From contig JANXMF010000060.1 of NCBI GenBank assembly GCA_025354795.1, positions 1-41,138 of the forward strand: DNA of 41,138 bases. The letters run 5' to 3'. The notes beneath the pieces were generated by a model. That model was not told the DNA's origin, made no database searches, and was given only the letters and a program-made list of their open reading frames with translations. Origin of the DNA: Pseudobdellovibrionaceae bacterium (GTDB lineage: Bacteria > Bdellovibrionota > Bdellovibrionia > Bdellovibrionales > UBA1609). Shown here one piece after another: positions 32,528 to 39,171 of the stretch (positions are counted from its first letter, which is position 1; every line of letters begins with the position of its first letter). A program made the position numbers and the translations under genes.

Positions 32528-32588
32528 TGTCAGCCTCCTGTCATAGATTTGTCAGGATTGCGTTTAGAAACTCTGTCAGGATTGTGTT
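32528..32588. repeat. Helically phased TGTCA repeats upstream of the porin gene
   Basis: TGTCA occurs at 32528, 32539, 32550 and 32574, spaced by 11, 11 and 24 bp. The last two are the heads of a longer direct repeat: TGTCAGGATTGCGTT (32550-32564) and TGTCAGGATTGTGTT (32574-32588). A similar element, TGTTAGGATTGCGT, occurs at 39062-39075 upstream of the secreted nuclease gene. The spacing suggests protein binding on one face of the DNA. Confidence 0.5.
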
Positions 32589-32639
32589 GAAGTGCGAGGG
32601 AATGTTGACCGGGGGGATGGGGACCTGGATAAGCAGCGA

Positions 32640-33911
32640 ATGTTGGTGCGGCTAACCACTTTGATATTGTGTTTGATTTATATAGAAAGGGCTGCGGGCG
32701 TTGAGGAATCGGCGCCGGCGGCTGGGCCGGAACCACTGGTGAGGTCTTTACCTGTCATTGTTACACCGGTGGAGCCGGCCTATTCTCCGCCGCCTCCCGA
32801 GCCAACTAGGACCGTGACCTTGAGCCTGCCAAAAATGGAATGGTCGGGCGATCTCCGTTACCGACTCAACAAAGGTCACGAGGCCATCGACGAAGACCGC
32901 ACGTACCACCAATTGCGCGCGCGGCTCGGACTGCGCGCCGAAGTGAATGAGCAAGTGCACGCGACGATTCGTCTGGCCACCGCGACCTCGGCGATCAGCC
33001 AAAATCAAACTCTGGGTGACAGCGGCGATCCCGGCATGCCTAGACGAGGTTTCGGAATTGATTTGGCGTTTATGGATTGGCAAGTATTTGAGGCTGGCAA
33101 TCTATGGCTGGGCCGCACTGCCAACCCGTTTTGGTCCCCCAATCAAGCGCAATTGATTTTTGATTCCGATTTGGCGTTTGAGGGCCTCGCCCTGAAGGTC
33201 TATCCACACTGGGGTCGTCATACGGCATTTGTGAATGCGGGTGCGTTTATAATTTCCGAAGAGTATTCGACCGCAAATGCCAACGACCTGGTCGACGTGG
33301 GCCTAGTGGGCGGAGACCTCGGCTACAGGTTTTCACGCGAATCCATGTCGGCCACCGCGCATGTGGGGAATTACTACTACGTGAATATTCAAGACAAGCC
33401 GGTGACGTCGCTCGAAAAGTCCGCGGTCACGGATCAATACTCTTATCCGTTTGACAGTTATCGCGGCAACACTATTTATCCCAACGATCCTCTGTTGCCC
33501 GTCGATCAGCGCAAATATTATTTTCAACACCAATACGTACTACTTGAGGCGGGCGCGGAATGGAAGCATCGGCTTGGCGCTTTTGAGTACACAGTTTTTG
33601 TAGACTTGGTGAGAAACGACCATTTAAAAAATCTCAATCGCGGCTACGAGTATGGTGGAGTACTGAAGTACGGACGCTTTTCGATAGGAGAGGCTTGGAT
33701 CAGTAAGAAGCGCGACGCCGTGGTCGCGGCCTTCACCGATAGCGATAGCAACGGTGGCGGCACCGACGGCCTGGGCACTAAGCTTCAGTTGAACGTGCAA
33801 CTCTCTAAAAATGCCACGTTGACATTTTCGCAATACAAAGCCAAACGCGGCGTGGATACGGTGGAGCGGGAGTATGCACTGAATCAGCTGGATTTAGGGG
33901 TGAAGTTTTAG
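32640..33911 (+). CDS. Putative outer-membrane porin, copy A
   Basis: 423 aa. The start at 32640 gives a signal peptide (MLVRLTTLILCLIYIERAAG); a GTG at 32592 would bury it. A proline-rich linker (about 25-58) is followed by a beta-barrel of alternating amphipathic strands beginning EWSGDLRYRLNKGHEAID, with the family segment ATATSAISQNQTLGDSGDPGMPRRGFGIDLAFMDW and a C-terminal strand ending in phenylalanine (LDLGVKF), the usual BamA recognition end. The layout fits uncharacterised putative porins (Porin_5-like). It is paralogous to copy B at 35365, sharing QNQTLGDS, GMPRRGFGIDLAFMDW and TDxxxxGGGTD. Its upstream region carries the phased TGTCA repeats. Confidence 0.75.
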   Translation: MLVRLTTLILCLIYIERAAGVEESAPAAGPEPLVRSLPVIVTPVEPAYSPPPPEPTRTVTLSLPKMEWSGDLRYRLNKGHEAIDEDRTYHQLRARLGLRAEVNEQVHATIRLATATSAISQNQTLGDSGDPGMPRRGFGIDLAFMDWQVFEAGNLWLGRTANPFWSPNQAQLIFDSDLAFEGLALKVYPHWGRHTAFVNAGAFIISEEYSTANANDLVDVGLVGGDLGYRFSRESMSATAHVGNYYYVNIQDKPVTSLEKSAVTDQYSYPFDSYRGNTIYPNDPLLPVDQRKYYFQHQYVLLEAGAEWKHRLGAFEYTVFVDLVRNDHLKNLNRGYEYGGVLKYGRFSIGEAWISKKRDAVVAAFTDSDSNGGGTDGLGTKLQLNVQLSKNATLTFSQYKAKRGVDTVEREYALNQLDLGVKF

Positions 33912-33943
33912 CGCGGGCATTCCTAACAATATCCCAACGTCGC

Positions 33944-34309
33944 ATGAGCGAGCAGGACCGCATTCGCGCGGAATTTTGCAAGCCGGTGCAGTCCATGCAT
34001 GAGTTTTCCGAAACCCCTTATCGCGGCAGTTCGGCGAAAATTCTATCGTTTCAAGGCATTCGCGCCAGCATCAATGCCGCTTGCGCCCGCTGCCATCAGT
34101 TTCCAGCCAAAACCAATGACTTCAGCTATGTCGATAGCCTGTTCGCAAAAGACGTTTCCGATGGAACCTTCAGCGGGCCCCTACCCGGATTTTCCGAAGC
34201 CGCTGAGAAAATGCGTAACGCGATTTTTCACAGCGATCCCAAAAAGCGCTACTGTTCTGGGGCGCTCCCGCCTTCGCATTCCCAGAAATGGTTCGCCACG
34301 GCTATTTGA
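33944..34309 (+). CDS. CXXCH cytochrome-like ORF without a visible signal peptide
   Basis: 121 aa as read. A single heme c motif CARCH lies at residues 47-51, and the following segment GFSEAAEKMRNAIFHSDPKKR has the shape of small cytochrome-like domains that normally end in KKRMPP. After KKR the frame reads YCSGALPPSHSQKWFATAI, which looks out of register with the family. No signal peptide is seen, although heme c attachment happens in the periplasm. The reading frame of the next gene resumes, one base earlier, exactly here (run of five A at 34241-34245). Either a frameshift has joined or broken these genes, or the ORF is decaying. Confidence 0.5.
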   Translation: MSEQDRIRAEFCKPVQSMHEFSETPYRGSSAKILSFQGIRASINAACARCHQFPAKTNDFSYVDSLFAKDVSDGTFSGPLPGFSEAAEKMRNAIFHSDPKKRYCSGALPPSHSQKWFATAI

Positions 34310-35355
34310 ATTGCAATTCCTGTCACACCACCATGGTGGGCGGCGGCTTACTCAACGAATACGGCCGCTCGCTCTCGCGCGAAATCTTATCGCAGCCGTC
34401 GCTGCTTGGCGTTCCCGTCACCGAGGGTGATGAGCGCGCGGGCTATGGACTGTTACGTACGCCGGAGTGGCTGCTACTTGGCGGCGATGTGCGCTTACTG
34501 CAAACCTTTATGGAGTCTAAGAAGGCTTCCAGAGGCCGCTTTATGATTATGCAAATGGATTTGGATGGCTCCGCGCAAGTTTCAAAAATGATCCGTGTGT
34601 TCGCTTCCATCGGACGAGTATTGCCGAAAGACTCCGATGCGACGGCGATGGATTTCGTGACCAGTCCCCGCCATGGCGTCGAGTTGGCACTGACCAAGGC
34701 CGAAGACGTCAATCATGTGACCTTACGTTTCGGCCGCTTTATGCCGGGCTATGGAATTGGTTTTGTTGAACACACCTTGGTCACACGGCAGTTGCTCGAT
34801 TTTCAGCCCGGCCAAGAACGCTACGCCGCCGAGTTAGCGTGGGCCGACGACCATACCTCAGTCATCGCCACCGGTATCGGCGCGCAGGTCGATCGCGCGA
34901 AACAAAGCCGCACTAAGCGCGAAACCGGAGGTATCATCCAACTCGCCACCGCACTGGGCGAACATGCCAAGGTCGGCGCTAATTATTATCAGACTCAGAT
35001 TGAGGCCGGCACCCGCCGTATTTACGGCGCCTTCGCCAATGTTGGTTTCTCCAAGACCTGGTACGGCCTGCTCGAATTGGATAAACCGCAGACTCCAACT
35101 GGCAAGTGGGGTCTCGTCGAAATTTTTAAAGTCGGTTATGAAATCAAACAGGGCCTGCATTTAATTGGCATCGAAGAATTCGCTAATCTCAATACCGAAA
35201 AATCAAATCCAAAATTCGACGCCTACTCGGCAGGAGCCGAGTGGTTTCCGCGTCCGCATTGGGATCTCTACGGTCTTTATCGCAAGGAGCGCGACACCAA
35301 CATCAGCAACGATTTTAACGACGTGGTCTGGCTGATCGCGCATTTTTACCTCTAG
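34288..35355 (+). CDS. Heme c plus beta-barrel outer-membrane protein, 5' end disturbed
   Basis: 355 aa from the first ATG. The N-terminus reads HGYLNCNSCHTTMVGGGLLNEYGRSLSRE, one CXXCH heme motif at 9-13, then about 300 residues of amphipathic beta strands ending in WLIAHFYL, a porin-like end. Cytochrome-porin fusions such as Cyc2 of iron oxidisers have this order. Upstream in the same frame, 34246-34287 encodes ALLFWGAPAFAFPE, a convincing end of a signal peptide, but there is no ATG, GTG or TTG between it and the stop at 34216. So either a -1 shift from the preceding ORF at the A run or a lost start codon is needed. Confidence 0.6.
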   Translation: MVRHGYLNCNSCHTTMVGGGLLNEYGRSLSREILSQPSLLGVPVTEGDERAGYGLLRTPEWLLLGGDVRLLQTFMESKKASRGRFMIMQMDLDGSAQVSKMIRVFASIGRVLPKDSDATAMDFVTSPRHGVELALTKAEDVNHVTLRFGRFMPGYGIGFVEHTLVTRQLLDFQPGQERYAAELAWADDHTSVIATGIGAQVDRAKQSRTKRETGGIIQLATALGEHAKVGANYYQTQIEAGTRRIYGAFANVGFSKTWYGLLELDKPQTPTGKWGLVEIFKVGYEIKQGLHLIGIEEFANLNTEKSNPKFDAYSAGAEWFPRPHWDLYGLYRKERDTNISNDFNDVVWLIAHFYL

Positions 35356-35364
35356 GGAGAGTTT

Positions 35365-36435
35365 GTGCTGGCGGCATTGATGACATTCCTGATCGCCTAT
35401 CAGGCCCATGGGGAGTGGATCTGGGGCGGAGAAATGCGCATTCGCGGGCACACCGAAAAAAGCGGTGACAATGAAGCCCGGGTCATGGAACGCCTGCGCC
35501 TGCGCCTCGACGTGCAAGCTATTATTGACGAGGAACTGCGCGCCGAGCTGCGCCTAGCGTCTGGCACTAGCAATCGCAGCGCCAATCAAACCTTGGGCGA
35601 CAGCTCCGCACCAGGTGCTCCCCGCCGGATCTTCGGCCTTGACCTCGCCTATATGGAATGGAAGCCCGCGTTTTTTGCTAAATTTGATTTGGGTAAAATT
35701 CCCCAACTCCACTACCGTCCCGGAGCCAGCTCGATTTTACTCGACGAAAATATTAGCCTTGAAGGCGGGGGCGGAGTTTTAGATTACACTTGGCTCGATA
35801 CCTGGCGGGTAGCGCTCGCCGGCGGATCCGTGATTGTGCGCGAAAACTACGATACCTATTATTCCGTGGCGAATTCCAACAATATGATCAATTGGGCACA
35901 GGTGCGCGGGCAGTGGCAAGCGGGTCGCTACCGCGTCACCGCCGGCGGCGGATTTTTTAATTACACCAGCCTCAAAGGCAAAAAGTTTTCAGACCTCGTC
36001 AATGGCGGTACGGCCAACGGCAACACCACCAGTTTGACCGGCACCATCGCCAATCCGTATTTAGCGCGCGAGTATTTTATGGAAGGGTTCATCCCGCTAT
36101 CGGCGGTCGATTTGAGCGTGTTTTTTGAACGCATTGAGAATCATGAAACGCCCGACTGCAATTGGGCGATCTGGAGCGGAATGTCACTCGCACACAAAAC
36201 CTGGGAGGCACAAGTGGCCTACGCGGAGGTCAAACCCGATCCGGTGCCTGCACTGTTCACCAACGCCGACCTCGCCGGCGGCACCACCGATGCGCGCGGT
36301 TGGGTGATCACCGCGCGCTGGAAGGCTTCACCGAACCTCAACCTCAAACTGTGGCAGTTCGTCAACCGCATTCAAGCGTCGACAGTCAATAAGGAATACA
36401 ATAAAACCTATTTAGATCTGAGTGCCAGCTTCTAG
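35365..36435 (+). CDS. Putative outer-membrane porin, copy B
   Basis: 356 aa from a GTG preceded by GGGAGA at 4 nt; the signal peptide is MLAALMTFLIAYQAHG. The barrel begins EWIWGGEMRIRGH and shares with copy A the segment SGTSNRSANQTLGDSSAPGAPRRIFGLDLAYMEW, the loop TNADLAGGTTD and a final strand ending in SASF. It lacks the proline-rich linker of copy A. It begins 9 bp after the heme-barrel gene, so the two are co-transcribed. Function is unknown; Porin_5-like proteins are general or specific outer-membrane pores. The end overlaps the convergent acyltransferase gene by 24 bp. Confidence 0.75.
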   Translation: MLAALMTFLIAYQAHGEWIWGGEMRIRGHTEKSGDNEARVMERLRLRLDVQAIIDEELRAELRLASGTSNRSANQTLGDSSAPGAPRRIFGLDLAYMEWKPAFFAKFDLGKIPQLHYRPGASSILLDENISLEGGGGVLDYTWLDTWRVALAGGSVIVRENYDTYYSVANSNNMINWAQVRGQWQAGRYRVTAGGGFFNYTSLKGKKFSDLVNGGTANGNTTSLTGTIANPYLAREYFMEGFIPLSAVDLSVFFERIENHETPDCNWAIWSGMSLAHKTWEAQVAYAEVKPDPVPALFTNADLAGGTTDARGWVITARWKASPNLNLKLWQFVNRIQASTVNKEYNKTYLDLSASF

Positions 36436-37287
36436 ACTGTAACGCTGTTTGATCGTCGAGGTGAATGCCTCCACTCCGATCAGGGTCAAAAAGTCGATGC
36501 AGTAGAAGTCGCGGTCGAGCGCGGGCTCACCGCAAAGTTTGGCGCCCATTTTCAGGTAGGAGCGAAATAGCGGTGGAATCAGATCCTCGGGATCAACCGG
36601 GCGCGGCGCGTACGGATTTTCATCTAGATAAGCCAGCGCGCGGGGCAGTTGTCGGGCGGTGTACTTGGCAGTGGGTTTGACGCCATATTCATAGGTGAGG
36701 AAACCGGAGTCCCGCAAATGCTGAGTCACCACCGCGATCTCGAGGGGCTCGATGGTCTTGATGCTGCTGCAGCCAAATAAAACCCGGGTTTCGGTTGTAC
36801 GTATGTAGGCGGCAATTCCGCGCCATAGAAGCGCGATAATCACGCCTGATCGGTGGGAGATATCGATGCACGCGCGGCCCAGTTCCAGACGGGGTCCTTG
36901 GAGCGCCAAAATTTTCTCCATGTGAAATTCATTTTGCGAATAGCACGAATTCGAAAAACTGCTGGAGTTGAGGCGGTAAGTTCCGATCACCTGGCCGCTG
37001 CGCTGATCGACCACCATCAAATGATCACAATCGTAGTCGAGCAGATCGACATCGACGCCCTGGGTGCGGCGTTTTTTCATGAATTCCTTGTGGAAGACAT
37101 CAAAGCGAAGTTTGAGACAGCTTTTCAGATCCTCACCGTTTTCAGCGGTGCGCACTTGATAGTGGCCGCGCGTGAAGGCGAAGTGCACTTTGGCGCGAAA
37201 TTCTTTTACGCGGTAGTGATGCAATTTGAATTTGATGTCGGCACGCTCGAAGACGGAGCGTAGGTTGGTGATCATGCTTAGAGTCAT
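36412..37287 (-). CDS. GNAT acyltransferase, OlsB-like
   Basis: 291 aa. The GNAT core is visible as YQVRTAENGEDLKSCLKLRFDVFHKEF, VIGTYRLNSSS, GPRLELGRACIDISHRSGVIIALLWRGIAAYI and VLFGCSSI. This is the pattern of OlsB-type L-ornithine N-acyltransferases (often labelled putative hemolysin), which make lyso-ornithine lipid from 3-hydroxyacyl-ACP. AGGGAGG precedes the ATG at 37287. An OlsA-like acyltransferase gene lies 111 bp upstream on the same strand, supporting this assignment. The sequence alone cannot separate OlsB from other long-chain N-acyl amino acid synthases. Confidence 0.72.
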   Translation of the reverse strand: MTLSMITNLRSVFERADIKFKLHHYRVKEFRAKVHFAFTRGHYQVRTAENGEDLKSCLKLRFDVFHKEFMKKRRTQGVDVDLLDYDCDHLMVVDQRSGQVIGTYRLNSSSFSNSCYSQNEFHMEKILALQGPRLELGRACIDISHRSGVIIALLWRGIAAYIRTTETRVLFGCSSIKTIEPLEIAVVTQHLRDSGFLTYEYGVKPTAKYTARQLPRALAYLDENPYAPRPVDPEDLIPPLFRSYLKMGAKLCGEPALDRDFYCIDFLTLIGVEAFTSTIKQRYSLEAGTQI

Positions 37288-37398
37288 GGCAGCCTCCCTT
37301 GTATAGTTTTTGTTTATCTTAGGGGATTGTGGCCTGGTTGAGGGTTAGGATTTGGTTTTCTGTGGTCTAGGCACCGGGGGATCGGCGCCGGCGAGTCA

Positions 37399-38154
37399 CT
37401 AGTATGTCGCCGCCACCATTCGGTGCGTATGCTCGGCGAGATAGTCTTTGGAATCTTCCGGTCTTGGCAAAAAAGCCGGATGAAATTGTAGTCTCGCCGT
37501 AACTGATTTTAAATTCAAAAGGCTCCAGAAGTGGGGCAGAAAGCCCATTCTTCCGTACCAGCAAACGCGGTCGCGGTTGAGGGGACTAAACGCTTCGCCG
37601 TTGATCTCGGTGTAGCGCAAGGTTACTGGTCGGATTTCCTTGCCCGCGTGGCTAGCCGCTAATAAGAGCGAGCGTTTGAACGGTAGAACAGCTTCGCCGC
37701 AGGAACTTGTGCCTTCTGGAAAGAGCACCACGTGAAAACCCTGGTTGAGACAGTTTGCGATCTGTTGAATATCAAAACCGATGCGCTCACGGTGGCGTCG
37801 TTCAATAAACAAACTGCCACCGATTTCAGCCATGGTGCCCAGGAAAAATATTTCGCCCATGTCGATCGAAGTGACAAAGGCCGTGGGGACGGTTGCCGCA
37901 ATGACCATGAGATCGAGATAGGAAAGGTGATTGCACACCATCAACTGGCTCCGGTCTGAAGGAGGGAGGCCCTCCACCTGAACCTGTGTGCGTAGAATTC
38001 GCAGGGCGAAGCGTGAGTAGCGTGAAACGTTGCGAATCAGGCGCTGTTGCCGCTCTTGCCCGTCACGGAAGAGGAGCTTGATCGCCATTCCGTGCAATAA
38101 GAACACGGCGATGGCCGGAAAAATAATAAGCGCGGTCCAAAGCTGGCGCAACAT
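37399..38154 (-). CDS. PlsC-family 1-acyl-glycerol-phosphate / OlsA-like acyltransferase
   Basis: 251 aa. The acyltransferase box NHLSYLD (HX4D), the second motif LFIERRHRERIG and the third FPEGTSS (block III) are intact. An N-terminal membrane segment covers about residues 5-28. The family either makes phosphatidic acid (PlsC) or O-acylates lyso-ornithine lipid (OlsA); the adjacent OlsB-like gene favours OlsA, as inference. Its start lies 3 bp after the nuclease stop, so the three minus-strand genes (nuclease, OlsA-like, OlsB-like) may be one transcript. Confidence 0.78.
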   Translation of the reverse strand: MLRQLWTALIIFPAIAVFLLHGMAIKLLFRDGQERQQRLIRNVSRYSRFALRILRTQVQVEGLPPSDRSQLMVCNHLSYLDLMVIAATVPTAFVTSIDMGEIFFLGTMAEIGGSLFIERRHRERIGFDIQQIANCLNQGFHVVLFPEGTSSCGEAVLPFKRSLLLAASHAGKEIRPVTLRYTEINGEAFSPLNRDRVCWYGRMGFLPHFWSLLNLKSVTARLQFHPAFLPRPEDSKDYLAEHTHRMVAATY

Positions 38155-38157
38155 GCG

Positions 38158-39000
38158 CTAGTTGGCGATCATAGATGTGAAGACGGGCGGAACATCGGGA
38201 CACTCTTCGCCCAGTTGCACCGCGGCCGCTCGGTGCGCGGCCAAATCACTTTCAGTCATGACGTAAAATTTTGGATCACAGTGATTGGTTTTGATCGTGT
38301 CAGCGATGGCCTGGACTTCCTGCGCCGACATCATCAGTTTCCAAATCGCCTTGATATGCAACCAATTGCCGACATACTCGCACGCAAATGCGCGATTGGG
38401 CGGCAGCCACTGGTCGGGACCCTTGTCGGACTTTGCGTTGTTGGCTTTTCCGTCAACAGACATCAGGTGGTAGGCGTTGCCCATGAAGTTGGCATAAGCG
38501 CAGCGTTTTTTCCAGTCCCAGTCTGAAGCTCCGGCAACGTAGGCTTCTTTGAGCGGCACCATGTGATCAATTTGTATGTCTTTAGCGTCGGTAAAACTAT
38601 TGTTGGTGTAAGGATCGTTCCAGAGCCCCTTTCCAATAAAGCACCGATTGGCGGGCATAACCTCTGTGGGCACTTTGGAGTCACGGATCAACACCAAGCC
38701 GCGGGTGTTGAAGCAAGTGGTGTCGTGAGTGTTATCCATCCAGGTGCCGAAGTGATGCGCCCGCACGTATTTTTCTTTAGGGATGGGAGGAACTGAGTCG
38801 TGTTCCACCCATTTCAGCAAGCTTAAGCTCGCCAAAATATCCACGGTCACTTCGGAAAAGAAACCAAACGGCGAAATGTCCGAGGTGGAGACCGGTTTCT
38901 CGTCGATGGAAAAGTATTTGTCCCCCGGTAACTGATCATAAGCGTGGCTGGTTGAACTTAGAACTAGGACCAAAACACTGCCGAGCAAGTATTTCCCCAC
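38158..39000 (-). CDS. Secreted HNH nuclease (DUF1524/GmrSD-like)
   Basis: 280 aa with a signal peptide (MGKYLLGSVLVLVLSSTSHA). The HNH core is DIQIDHMVPLKEAYVAGASDW (metal and general-base His), then GNAYHLMSVDGKANNAKSDKGPDQWLPPN, in which the second Asn and the Lys complete the DUF1524-type site. Several cysteines suggest disulfides, consistent with export. An upstream GTG at 39030 gives 10 more residues but overlaps the -10 promoter element at 39024-39029; the GTG at 39000 has GGGGGG at 39005-39010, 4 nt away, and starts the signal peptide, so I prefer it. A role in DNA scavenging is plausible; predation is only a guess. Confidence 0.8.
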   Translation of the reverse strand: MGKYLLGSVLVLVLSSTSHAYDQLPGDKYFSIDEKPVSTSDISPFGFFSEVTVDILASLSLLKWVEHDSVPPIPKEKYVRAHHFGTWMDNTHDTTCFNTRGLVLIRDSKVPTEVMPANRCFIGKGLWNDPYTNNSFTDAKDIQIDHMVPLKEAYVAGASDWDWKKRCAYANFMGNAYHLMSVDGKANNAKSDKGPDQWLPPNRAFACEYVGNWLHIKAIWKLMMSAQEVQAIADTIKTNHCDPKFYVMTESDLAAHRAAAVQLGEECPDVPPVFTSMIAN

Positions 39001-39023
39001 AAATCCCCCCTTTTGGTGAAATA

Positions 39024-39052
39024 ATTTCACCGACCAGGGGATTTGAAGTCAA
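39024..39052 (-). promoter_or_regulatory. Sigma70-type promoter of the nuclease operon
   Basis: Reading the minus strand, TTGACT (39052-39047) is followed after exactly 17 nt by TGAAAT (39029-39024). Matches are 5 of 6 and 4 of 6. Transcription would begin near 39017, just before the GGGGGG ribosome site, and this fixes the downstream GTG as the start of translation. The TGTTAGGATTGCGT element (39062-39075) lies 10 bp upstream of the -35. Confidence 0.55.
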
Positions 39053-39133
39053 CTGAACGTCTGTTAGGATTGCGTGATAGCCCAACTTTGAATTGTGGGT
39101 TGCACCAAATTTAAGCACGCGACGGATAAACCG

Positions 39134-39151
39134 GCTTCTGTTCACAGAAGC
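39134..39151 (-). terminator. Hairpin after the histidine kinase gene
   Basis: GCTTCTG and CAGAAGC form a perfect 7-bp stem with a 4-nt loop. On the minus strand the tail is CGGTTTATC, so intrinsic termination would be moderate at best. It lies 20 bp after the kinase stop. Confidence 0.5.
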
Positions 39152-39171
39152 ATTGGACTTTAAATATAATT

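Noticed and set aside
33999-34430. 143-aa ORF overlapping both heme ORFs
   Set aside because: It contains no CXXCH motif and runs out of register with both conserved segments, so it is a shadow frame.
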